Positions 1 to 6,255 of a stretch of 9,030 bases of DNA are shown here, piece by piece (within the stretch, counting starts at the first letter, position 1; each line of letters starts with the position of its first letter). The notes beneath the pieces were generated by a model, which saw nothing but the letters and a program-made list of their open reading frames with translations, was not told the DNA's origin and did not search any database. The stretch covers positions 1 to 9,030 of the forward strand of contig VYEH01000196.1 of the NCBI GenBank assembly GCA_009843005.1, read 5' to 3'. The stretch is from Pseudomonadota bacterium. GTDB lineage: Bacteria > Pseudomonadota > Gammaproteobacteria > Steroidobacterales > Rariloculaceae. The position numbers and the translations under genes were made by a program.

Positions 1-64
1 TGTGCCACCGTCCCTTTCAGAGATAACGTCCAGTCCTTATCCGGGGATTAGGGGCGAATATCGG

Positions 65-94
65 TTTCAATCCGGTTGGCGGAAAGCGTACACT
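65..94 (+). promoter_or_regulatory. possible sigma70-type promoter for the receptor gene
   Basis: TTTCAA at 65-70 and TACACT at 89-94 are separated by 18 nt. The -10 matches the consensus at four positions, while the -35 is poor. It would give a leader of about 120 nt. This is only a visual match in GC-rich DNA. Confidence 0.2.
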
Positions 95-148
95 ATCCGC
101 GCCGAAAATCCGGCCGATACAGGTGGCATGCGAATTCCCGAGCAATAC

Positions 149-170
149 GATCATTCGGATGATCCCGAAT
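149..170 (+). promoter_or_regulatory. overlapping inverted repeats in the receptor leader
   Basis: GATCAT (149-154) and ATGATC (159-164) are perfect 6-bp arms around TCGG. ATTCGG (153-158) and CCGAAT (165-170) form a second perfect 6-bp pair around ATGATC. The two hairpins share bases, so only one can form at a time. This could be an operator or an alternating leader structure 54 nt upstream of the start codon. The arms are directly visible; the role is inference. Confidence 0.3.
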
Positions 171-223
171 ACACGCTCCCGTGCCGCGCGAATCTGTACA
201 ACGGAAGTGACTATGGAGATGTC

Positions 224-2704
224 ATGACAGAGAAAGCTTTTGATCGAAGGTGCACCATGCCGCTCGTCGCGGCGGTTGTCGTTGCGCTGGCCGCTCCGCC
301 TGTCCTTGCCCAGGACATGCTCGAGGAGATTGTCGTCACGGCGCGCAAGCGCGAGGAGAACCTGCAGGAAGTGCCGGTGTCGATTTCGGTCATCAACTCG
401 GACCTGCTCGTCGAATCGGGTATCCGCGATGCCTACGACCTGTTCGAGATGACGCCGGGCATCAACTGGGAACAGGCCCAGGACCGCCAGGGCAGCCGTC
501 CGTCGGTACGCGGTGTACAAACCGCGGCGCAGAATCCGGTTCGCCAGAAGGTGACTTCCTTTCTCGACGGCATGCCGCTGCTGGGACAGCAGGGCGGACT
601 GCAGTTCGTCGGCGTCGACCGGGTTGAGGTCATGCGGGGGCCCCAGAGTTCCGCCTTTGGCCGAGCCACGTTTGCCGGAGCCATCAACTACGTTTCGCGC
701 ACGCCGGGGGATGAATTCAGCGGCGACATGCGGCTGGCGACCAGCAGCCTGGGACGGAACGAGCTCCAGTTCGAGATCGGCGGTCCCATCAATGAGACTT
801 TCGGTTACACATTGGACGCGAACTTCGACGAGTTTCGTGGCGCGGACGAGTGGGTATCGAGCGACGGCTACGAGCTGGGCGGACAGCAGACGACCTACGT
901 GACCGGCAAGCTGACGTTTGCGCCCAACGACAACTTCGACGGTTACGTCAGGTTCATTCACTCGGATATCGACGACACGCCGCCCATCGAATGGTTCCCC
1001 ACACGGGCGGAACGCGACGCCTGTTCGAAAATCACCCTTGGAATGGGCAATCGGTACTTCGAGGGCACCTATGACTGCGAGGTGGCCGTTCCTTCAGGCG
1101 GTTATCCCAGAAACCACCGGCCCGAGCTGATCTTCGAGGAGGGTACTCGGGAATACTATGCTGCCCAGATCTACAGCGTGCTGGACCCGTCGTCGCGCGT
1201 TGAGCGCAATCGCATCCAGAGTCAGCTCAACTTCAGCACGGAAGGCGGCAGCACGCTGGAGCTGCTTGCGTTCTATTCCGAAGACGAACTTCGGCGCTGG
1301 TACGACTCGGATTCGTCCGGGGCCGATCCCGTTGTTTCCTTTCCCATGGGGATGTTCATGGTGTCGGGCGTCAGCTCCATGGCCAATCCGAATATCATCG
1401 AGGAAAACTATGTAGAGGCGCGGTGGTTGTCGCCGGGCGAGGATCGGCTGCGTTGGCTCGTCGGCGCCTCGGTGTACGACTATTCGTCGCTGACGAACGT
1501 GTGGTCGGTGTACGCCGGCGTGGTGCTGGAGCTTGAAGACGAAGTCAACAATGGCAATCCGTTCGTTCCCAACCTGGTGTTGTCGGATACATCGACCAAT
1601 ACGGGCGTCTACGCAAACGTCACCTACGACATTTCGGATCAAACCACGATTTCCTTCGAGGGACGCTTCCAGCGGGATGACGTCACCAACATCGACAACA
1701 TTACCGGAGCCAGCTTCAACCTGACGACCGACAGCTTTCAGCCGAGAATCGGTCTGAATCACAACCTGAACGAGGAAGTCTCTGTCTACGCCCAGATTTC
1801 CAGCGGCACCAATCCGGCCGGGGTCAACCTGCCCTTTGTCGAGCAGTTGCGCATCGACTCGCTCGCTGCTGCCGCCAGGGCAGGGGCTGTCGCATTCGAC
1901 GAGACGACGTTCCTCACATTCGAGGAAGAGTCGTTGACCAATTTCGAGGTTGGCGTCAAGGCGAACGCGCTGGAAAACCGCCTGCAATTGGCGGCCGCGG
2001 TCTACGTCATGGAATGGGACAAGATGATCAACCCCTTTACGCTGAGCTGGGACGGAGCCTGGAACGACGGCTCGTTCGATCCGAATGGAACGACCTTCAA
2101 CGGACCGTTCGTAATGGCGCGGACCTTCATCAACACTGGCGTGGGGGATCTGTCCGGGCTTGAAGTTGAGGCGACCTGGGCGGCTACGGACAACTGGACC
2201 GTGCGCGGCGCAGCGACCCTCTCCAGCCTGGAGTACAGCCAGTTCTGCGATCCTCTTTCGGTGCAGAACCTGGGGTTGCCGGCGACGCATACGGCCGCTA
2301 CCGGCGCTCCGACGGCGTGCGTCGAGGTGGGTGGCAACAGGCTGATCGAGCAGCCGGAGCAGACGCTGGTCCTGTCGCCCACGTTCCGTTCAGACCCCAT
2401 CGGCACCAGCGACTGGACCTGGATGGCCCGGCTCGACATGCGCTACGAGGGCGACTGGTTCGTGGATGCATCCAACATCATGGCGTTGCCGGCGACGACC
2501 ACCTTCAACGGGTCGCTGGCATTTCGCAACGGCGACCTGACCATTCGCCTGTACGGGAGCAACCTGACCGACGACGCCACTCCGCGGAGAATCGATTTCT
2601 CCAACGACAACGGGATCGCGCCGACTGGGCCCGGAAGACGGAATTTCCGGATCAGACCCAGGTTGCCCAGGGAAGTGGGAGCGCAGCTCACCTACCAGTT
2701 CTAG
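224..2704 (+). CDS. TonB-dependent outer-membrane receptor
   Basis: This is an 826-residue outer-membrane active transporter, energised by TonB/ExbBD. The N-terminus (KAFDRR, then a hydrophobic run ending in VLAQ) is a Sec signal peptide with likely cleavage near residue 30. A TonB-box-like segment EEIVVTARKRE follows at 34-44. The plug spans about 45-160 and carries the conserved RVEVMRGPQSSAFGRATFAG stretch at 133-152. The rest is a 22-strand-type barrel ending in the terminal aromatic LTYQF. Two Cys pairs (267/285 and 675/699) lie in probable surface loops. The start at 224 has GGAG at 215-218 and keeps the Lys/Arg n-region; ATG 257 (GAAGG at 246-250) is an alternative. The frame is open back to the window edge, but that stretch does not look like protein. 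The substrate cannot be read from sequence. This receptor type often takes up large organic ligands rather than only siderophores. soxC follows after 75 nt on the same strand. Confidence 0.95.
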   Translation: MTEKAFDRRCTMPLVAAVVVALAAPPVLAQDMLEEIVVTARKREENLQEVPVSISVINSDLLVESGIRDAYDLFEMTPGINWEQAQDRQGSRPSVRGVQTAAQNPVRQKVTSFLDGMPLLGQQGGLQFVGVDRVEVMRGPQSSAFGRATFAGAINYVSRTPGDEFSGDMRLATSSLGRNELQFEIGGPINETFGYTLDANFDEFRGADEWVSSDGYELGGQQTTYVTGKLTFAPNDNFDGYVRFIHSDIDDTPPIEWFPTRAERDACSKITLGMGNRYFEGTYDCEVAVPSGGYPRNHRPELIFEEGTREYYAAQIYSVLDPSSRVERNRIQSQLNFSTEGGSTLELLAFYSEDELRRWYDSDSSGADPVVSFPMGMFMVSGVSSMANPNIIEENYVEARWLSPGEDRLRWLVGASVYDYSSLTNVWSVYAGVVLELEDEVNNGNPFVPNLVLSDTSTNTGVYANVTYDISDQTTISFEGRFQRDDVTNIDNITGASFNLTTDSFQPRIGLNHNLNEEVSVYAQISSGTNPAGVNLPFVEQLRIDSLAAAARAGAVAFDETTFLTFEEESLTNFEVGVKANALENRLQLAAAVYVMEWDKMINPFTLSWDGAWNDGSFDPNGTTFNGPFVMARTFINTGVGDLSGLEVEATWAATDNWTVRGAATLSSLEYSQFCDPLSVQNLGLPATHTAATGAPTACVEVGGNRLIEQPEQTLVLSPTFRSDPIGTSDWTWMARLDMRYEGDWFVDASNIMALPATTTFNGSLAFRNGDLTIRLYGSNLTDDATPRRIDFSNDNGIAPTGPGRRNFRIRPRLPREVGAQLTYQF

Positions 2705-2727
2705 CTGGTATGGTTCGTGTGGATTGA

Positions 2728-2766
2728 GCAAGCTTGAGCAAGGCGCCTGCATGGGATCCTTGCAAG
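2728..2766 (+). repeat. short direct and inverted repeats between receptor and soxC
   Basis: TTGAGCAAG occurs twice at 2724-2732 and 2734-2742, with a 10-nt period. GCAAGG (2738-2743) is the reverse complement of CCTTGC (2758-2763), giving a possible 6-bp stem with a 14-nt loop. CAAGCTTG (2729-2736) and CTTGCAAG (2759-2766) are 8-bp palindromes. No T-tract follows, so an intrinsic terminator is unlikely. An operator or an mRNA-processing hairpin is possible. Confidence 0.3.
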
Positions 2767-2779
2767 CAACAGGGAACAG

Positions 2780-4051
2780 GTGTCGGAACGGGAACCGAAT
2801 AATCTGGAAGTCGTTGCGGGTAATGGCCTGCTGCACCGGCGCCTCTTCCTGACCGGGGGCGCCGCGGCGCTGGGCGCCGGTACCCTCGGACAGTTGACGG
2901 CGGCGCGCGCGCAGGAGCCGCCACCGTGGATGCGGATTCCCGGAGCGCCCATGACGGGCCACGGCAGCCGTGCGCGTTACGAGAATCATGTCCAGAGGCT
3001 GACCATGTCGGTCCCCGGCACCGATGGCAGCGGTGGGTCCCGGACGCCGATCGAGGCGCTCGAAGGGATGATCACGCCCAGTGGGCTGCACTTCGAGCGC
3101 CACCACAGCGGCGTCCCGGATATCGATCCCGATGCGCATCGCCTGCTCATCCACGGCCTGGTCGATCGGGCGCTGTTCTTCGACATGGATGCGCTGTCCC
3201 GCTACCCGATGGTCTCGCGCATCCAGTTCATCGAGTGTTCCGGCAACAGCCGGCTGACCGGACTCGCACCGGAGCCGGTCAGCGGTACCTGCGGCGAGTT
3301 GCACGGTCTCATCTCCTGCAGCGAGTGGACCGGTGTGCCGTTGTCCATTCTGCTGGACGAAGCAGGGGTTGATCCCTCTGCCCACTGGATCCTCGCCGAG
3401 GGCGCCGATGCTGCCGCGATGACCCGGAGCGTGCCCCTGGCCAAGACCATGGACGATGCGCTCGTGGCGATCTACCAGAACGGCGAGCGCCTGCGCCCGG
3501 AAAACGGCTATCCCGCAAGACTGTTCCTGCCGGGCTACGAGGGCAACATGAGTGTGAAGTGGCTGCGCCGCATCAAGGTCACCGCTGCACCCATGATGAC
3601 CCGGGAGGAGACCTCCAAGTACACGGACCTGCTGCCGGACGGCCGGTCGTTGATGTTCACCTTCCCCATGGACGTCAAGTCGGTGATTACCTCGCCCTCG
3701 CCGGGGCTGGAATTGGCAGGCCCTGGTCTCTACCAGATCTCCGGCATGGCGTGGTCGGGGTTGGGCCGGATCGCAATGGTGGAGGTTTCGGCGGATGGCG
3801 GCGCGAGCTGGGCCGAAGCGGCACTGTCCGAGCCTGTGCTGGACAAGGCGGTGACCCGGTTCCGCATGGCCTGGCGCTGGAACGGCGCTCCGGCCGTGAT
3901 CATGAGCCGGGCCGTGGACGAGACCGGCGCCGTACAGCCGACGCGGCAGTCCATCATCTCGGCCAAGGGAACGAACTTCATGTACCACTACAACGGGATA
4001 CAGGCCTGGCGGGTGGACGCTGACGGGCGGGTGACAAACGTTCATGTATAG
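2780..4051 (+). CDS. soxC: SoxC-like sulfane/sulfite dehydrogenase, molybdopterin subunit
   Basis: A 423-residue periplasmic oxidoreductase of the sulfite oxidase family, about the usual SoxC length. In the Sox system SoxCD removes six electrons from the sulfane sulfur bound to SoxY; sulfite dehydrogenases are close relatives. A twin-arginine signal is visible: RRLFL at 20-24, a hydrophobic stretch, then ARAQ near 45, as expected for a protein exported with its Mo cofactor. The molybdopterin domain (about 95-270) contains FERHH at 105-109, the IECSGNS motif with the Mo-ligand Cys153, and GYPARLFLPGYEGN at 243-256. The C-terminal Mo-co dimerisation domain covers about 290-420. The start is GTG 2780 behind AGGGA (2771-2775); no better in-frame start precedes the RR motif. 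soxD follows after 153 nt. The assignment as SoxC rather than a SorA-type sulfite dehydrogenase rests on overall resemblance and the SoxD-type neighbour. Confidence 0.9.
   Translation: MSEREPNNLEVVAGNGLLHRRLFLTGGAAALGAGTLGQLTAARAQEPPPWMRIPGAPMTGHGSRARYENHVQRLTMSVPGTDGSGGSRTPIEALEGMITPSGLHFERHHSGVPDIDPDAHRLLIHGLVDRALFFDMDALSRYPMVSRIQFIECSGNSRLTGLAPEPVSGTCGELHGLISCSEWTGVPLSILLDEAGVDPSAHWILAEGADAAAMTRSVPLAKTMDDALVAIYQNGERLRPENGYPARLFLPGYEGNMSVKWLRRIKVTAAPMMTREETSKYTDLLPDGRSLMFTFPMDVKSVITSPSPGLELAGPGLYQISGMAWSGLGRIAMVEVSADGGASWAEAALSEPVLDKAVTRFRMAWRWNGAPAVIMSRAVDETGAVQPTRQSIISAKGTNFMYHYNGIQAWRVDADGRVTNVHV
4030..4047 (+). repeat. copy 1 of an 18-bp direct repeat at the soxC 3' end
   Basis: This matches 4148-4165 at 17 of 18 positions, with 13 bases (CAAACGTTCATGT) exact and contiguous. 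Here it encodes the last residues of SoxC (V-T-N-V-H-V). Confidence 0.85.
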
Positions 4052-4211
4052 CGTACCGGCTAGAAAAGTCATTCGTGGCTTCGGCACCGGAAATCATGGC
4101 GTGCAGGTGGAATCCATTGGTGGTGTGGTGGAAACGCGAATGGCACCGGTGGCAAACGTTCATGTGTTGCATGCTGATGCTCATGACTGGCGAACCGGCG
4201 GTCTATGTTGA
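4044..4211 (+). CDS. possible small ORF bridging soxC and soxD (55 aa)
   Basis: I do not recognise this ORF. Its ATG lies inside the soxC end (ATGTATAG, 8-nt overlap) and its TGA lies inside the soxD start (ATGTTGA, 7-nt overlap), the geometry of translational coupling. The product begins MYSVPARKVIRGFG and ends DAHDWRTGGLC. It has no signal peptide or membrane span, and is rich in Val, Gly and His. Residues 36-41 (VANVHV) repeat the SoxC tail (VTNVHV) in the same codon phase. Against a real gene: only about half of its codons end in G or C, clearly lower than the flanking genes, and no good ribosome-binding site is visible. It may be a small coupled peptide, a ribosome conduit to soxD, or a decayed duplicate of the soxC 3' end. 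Existence as an ORF is certain; coding status is not. Confidence 0.35.
   Translation: MYSVPARKVIRGFGTGNHGVQVESIGGVVETRMAPVANVHVLHADAHDWRTGGLC
4148..4165 (+). repeat. copy 2 of the 18-bp direct repeat, between soxC and soxD
   Basis: Second copy of the soxC-end repeat, 118 nt after the first, with one mismatch (A to G, giving Ala in place of Thr in the shared reading phase). It lies outside soxC and inside the small bridging ORF. Confidence 0.85.
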
Positions 4212-4726
4212 GCCGTGGCCTGCCAACCCTCCTGAGCGTCGGCCTCATCGCCGGAGCAGTTGCTCAGGAAGGCCCGAATCTTGGTGTACCCGCAGACCCT
4301 GAGGAGGTCGCCGCCTGGGATATCGACATCGGGCCCGATGGCGCCGGACTGCCGCCCGGCGCCGGCACGGTTGCAGAGGGGGAGGCGGTCTACGCGATCC
4401 AGTGCCTGACCTGCCACGGCCCCGAGGGAAACGGCCAGTTGAATGATGTCCTGGTGGGCGGCCACGGCTCCCTGACGGAACCGGCTCCAGTGAAGACCAT
4501 CGGTAGCTTCTGGCCCTACGCGACGACGATCTTCGACTACATCCGCCGCTCCATGCCGTACCTGACGCCCCGTACACTCAGCGATGACGAGATCTACGCG
4601 CTGACGGCCTACCTGTTGTTCCTGAACGGAATCATCGCCGAGGACGACGTAATGGACGCCCAGTCCCTGCCCGCGGTCGTCATGCCGAACCGCGACAACT
4701 TCATCCTGGCCTATCCGTCGAATTGA
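4205..4726 (+). CDS. soxD: SoxD-like monoheme cytochrome c
   Basis: A 173-residue periplasmic c-type cytochrome, the electron-accepting partner of the SoxC-like enzyme. A Sec signal peptide covers about residues 1-20 (LSRGLPTLLSVGLIAGAVAQ). EEVAAWDIDIGPDGAGLPPG (33-52) and GSFWPYATTIFDYIRR (100-115) are, from memory, characteristic of SoxD-type cytochromes. One heme site is present: C67-L-T-C70-H71. The likely sixth ligand is Met117 in RRSMPY. There is no second CXXCH; the well-known Paracoccus SoxD is about twice as long and diheme, so this is the short form. The start at 4205 gives the signal peptide directly, and an upstream in-frame stop (TGA 4184-4186) excludes a longer protein. The ribosome-binding site is weak, so coupling to upstream translation is plausible. 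Confidence 0.88.
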   Translation: MLSRGLPTLLSVGLIAGAVAQEGPNLGVPADPEEVAAWDIDIGPDGAGLPPGAGTVAEGEAVYAIQCLTCHGPEGNGQLNDVLVGGHGSLTEPAPVKTIGSFWPYATTIFDYIRRSMPYLTPRTLSDDEIYALTAYLLFLNGIIAEDDVMDAQSLPAVVMPNRDNFILAYPSN

Positions 4727-4733
4727 CGCGCGT

Positions 4734-4756
4734 TCACGGGTTGGGCGCGACCGTGA
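4734..4756. terminator. weak hairpin in the convergent gap after soxD
   Basis: TCACGG (4734-4739) pairs with CCGTGA (4751-4756) around an 11-nt loop, 7 nt after the soxD stop and in an 88-nt gap between converging genes. There is no T-tract on either strand, so it is at best a weak or Rho-assisted end point. Confidence 0.2.
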
Positions 4757-4814
4757 TGGATGCCTCTGCTACGGTGATGCTGCTGCCGCACTTGCGTATC
4801 GGCGGATCGACAAT

Positions 4815-5618
4815 CTATTGCGGCCCGACGAAGTGCGCCGGGTCGCGGTTGTTCTCGTTGCACAGGTACTCGACGATTTCGTACTCCGACCACGGCAACT
4901 CCCAGCTTGCCGTCCAGGGACGGGTATAGGCCGCCGGATCGTCCACCGTGACTTCATAGCGCAGCGTGTGGTACTCGGGCCGCGAGATGCGCTCGACCAG
5001 GTGCAGCGATTCGGTGTGCACCATGCCCATGGGCTTGCGGGTGAACCAGAACTGTTCGTTGAACCCGACGGTGTCGATGACCAGGGTGTCGTCCTCCCAC
5101 CGACCGACGGAATGCCCGAAGAAGGTGGGTGTGTAGGTCTCGAGATCCGGATGTGGACGCCCGTCCATGTGGATCTCGCGCCAGCGCCGCGACCAACCGA
5201 CAAGGATCAGGATGCGTTGCCGGCCGGCATCCTGAACGAAGTCGATGCCGTAGGGCGTATCGAAGGTGCGCGGCCCGCCATTGCCCGAGCATCGTGGGTG
5301 GGGGTCGTGGAGCCCGAGATTGGCCTGACGCGCCAGGAACAGTTCCCGCGACCATGGCTTGAAGGGCGCCACCCGGTCCACATCCGATGGATCGACCAGG
5401 AAGAAGCCGTCCAGTTCCACGTTGTTTTCCATGAGCGCCCCACCGCGGCCGGTGTCCCAGTGGCCCGTCTCGCCCGGAACGGGACCGAGATTCAAGGTGC
5501 CGTCGGGCAGCCTGGGCGCCGGCCGCACCGATTCATCAGAACCGTCCTGGGAAAACGCCGCTGCCGGGAGGATCAGGGCAGCCAGACAGGGCAGGGCGGC
5601 GTGTTTGTGCATTCTCAT
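4815..5618 (-). CDS. secreted protein of unnamed family, DUF6152-associated
   Basis: A 267-residue exported protein of unknown function. A signal peptide is clear (MRMHKH, hydrophobic stretch, AAAFSQ; cleavage near 23). The mature part has a pattern I recall from many unannotated proteobacterial and acidobacterial proteins often found beside DUF6152: KPWSRELF (87-94), HPRCSGNGGPR (107-117), WREIHMDGRPHP (147-158), GHSVGRWEDDTLVIDTVGF (168-186), HTESLHLVERISR (201-213) and DDPAAYTRPW (226-235). Many conserved His, Asp, Glu and Trp residues could bind a ligand or metal, but no catalytic site is established. The start at 5618 is set by GGAGG on the minus strand (complement of 5625-5629) with a 6-nt spacer and by the signal peptide; the frame runs further upstream but overlaps the DUF6152 gene and is not protein-like there. 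It lies 94 nt downstream of the DUF6152 gene, probably in one operon. Confidence 0.85.
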   Translation of the reverse strand: MRMHKHAALPCLAALILPAAAFSQDGSDESVRPAPRLPDGTLNLGPVPGETGHWDTGRGGALMENNVELDGFFLVDPSDVDRVAPFKPWSRELFLARQANLGLHDPHPRCSGNGGPRTFDTPYGIDFVQDAGRQRILILVGWSRRWREIHMDGRPHPDLETYTPTFFGHSVGRWEDDTLVIDTVGFNEQFWFTRKPMGMVHTESLHLVERISRPEYHTLRYEVTVDDPAAYTRPWTASWELPWSEYEIVEYLCNENNRDPAHFVGPQ

Positions 5619-5712
5619 CGGCAACCTCCCGGCGGATTTCTCCGAATGTGTCTGGTCTTTCGTAAAGGTCGGGCCCCCATGTATGAGCCCGGTCCTTCTC
5701 TTTCGGATGAGC

Positions 5713-6129
5713 TTACTCCGGCAGCGTCTGACTGGTCGTCCCGGAGTGCCTCTCGCCGGTGCGAACGATGTGCAGGGTCTCCGCACTCGCCAGGCGGCTG
5801 CCGTCCCTGGCGAGATAGCCGTCAACCTCGATTTCCTCGCCGATCTGAAGCGTATTGCGCGTCCAGCCGCGGCGCTCCAGCACGATGGGCGCCACCATCT
5901 CGAAAGCCCAGTTCTCCACGTCGTTTTCCTCCCCGACGACGTCCAGGTAGAAATACACGTGCGGATTGGTCCACTCGACCTTGGTCAGCCATCCCTGGAG
6001 GGTGATCGGCTTGGTGTCGTCGTACTGTACCGAGAACGAATGATGGCCGGATGCCGGCGTCCACAGGGCGAGCAAGGGGACCAGCATGAAGACCTTGAGC
6101 GACGTGATGCGTGGATGAACCGCTCTCAT
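5713..6129 (-). CDS. DUF6152-family small exported protein
   Basis: A 138-residue protein with a signal peptide (RAVHPRITSLKVF, hydrophobic run, ending TPASG near 28). The mature N-terminus GHHSFSVQYDDTKPITLQGW (29-48) followed by VEWTNPHVYFYLDV (51-64) and a C-terminal GEEIEVDGYLARDG is the DUF6152 signature, a small beta-rich domain that resembles an OB fold. Its function is not known. The paired His residues just after signal cleavage and the NPH motif could be metal ligands, which is inference. The start at 6129 has a purine-rich GAGAGG about 9 nt upstream (complement of 6139-6144). It lies 123 nt after the yeeE-type gene and 94 nt before the next gene on the same strand. DUF6152 and the downstream family appear to be a recurring pair, so they may act together in the periplasm. 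Confidence 0.87.
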   Translation of the reverse strand: MRAVHPRITSLKVFMLVPLLALWTPASGHHSFSVQYDDTKPITLQGWLTKVEWTNPHVYFYLDVVGEENDVENWAFEMVAPIVLERRGWTRNTLQIGEEIEVDGYLARDGSRLASAETLHIVRTGERHSGTTSQTLPE

Positions 6130-6219
6130 TGTCTGCGTCCTCTCAGGCTGTAAAGGGCGACAACAATTCTAGCAGGCGCGTTCGGCGGCGCACTTGAACC
6201 GGTTGAATTCGCAATGCCG

Positions 6220-6255
6220 CCTGAACTTGCGGCGTCACCTGAAATTGCAGCGCTA
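6220..6255 (-). repeat. two-copy 18-nt imperfect tandem repeat at the yeeE-type gene end
   Basis: Plus-strand CCTGAACTTGCGGCGTCA (6220-6237) is followed directly by CCTGAAATTGCAGCGCTA (6238-6255), 14 of 18 positions alike. A weaker TTGAA-containing unit lies just before at 6203. The second copy includes the stop codon of the transporter gene (6253-6255). Read in another minus-strand frame it gives a Gln/Val-rich repetitive peptide, but no gene is evident there. Confidence 0.5.

Noticed and set aside
2..223. N-terminal extension of the receptor frame to the window start
   Set aside because: Open by chance; it lacks protein-like features, and the signal peptide with a ribosome-binding site begins at 224.
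17..2290. Long minus-strand ORFs (17-961 and 1094-2290) opposite the receptor gene
   Set aside because: They are Arg/His-rich, have no recognisable domain, and lie fully antisense to a clear receptor; typical shadows in GC-rich DNA.
2390..4087. 565-codon minus-strand ORF opposite the receptor end and soxC
   Set aside because: Low-complexity Arg/Gly/Pro/His composition, no family match recognised, and it is antisense to the well-supported SoxC.
4818..6153. Plus-strand ORFs (395 and 264 codons) opposite the DUF6152 pair
   Set aside because: They run antisense to two genes with signal peptides and family motifs; the products look like reversed-strand artefacts.
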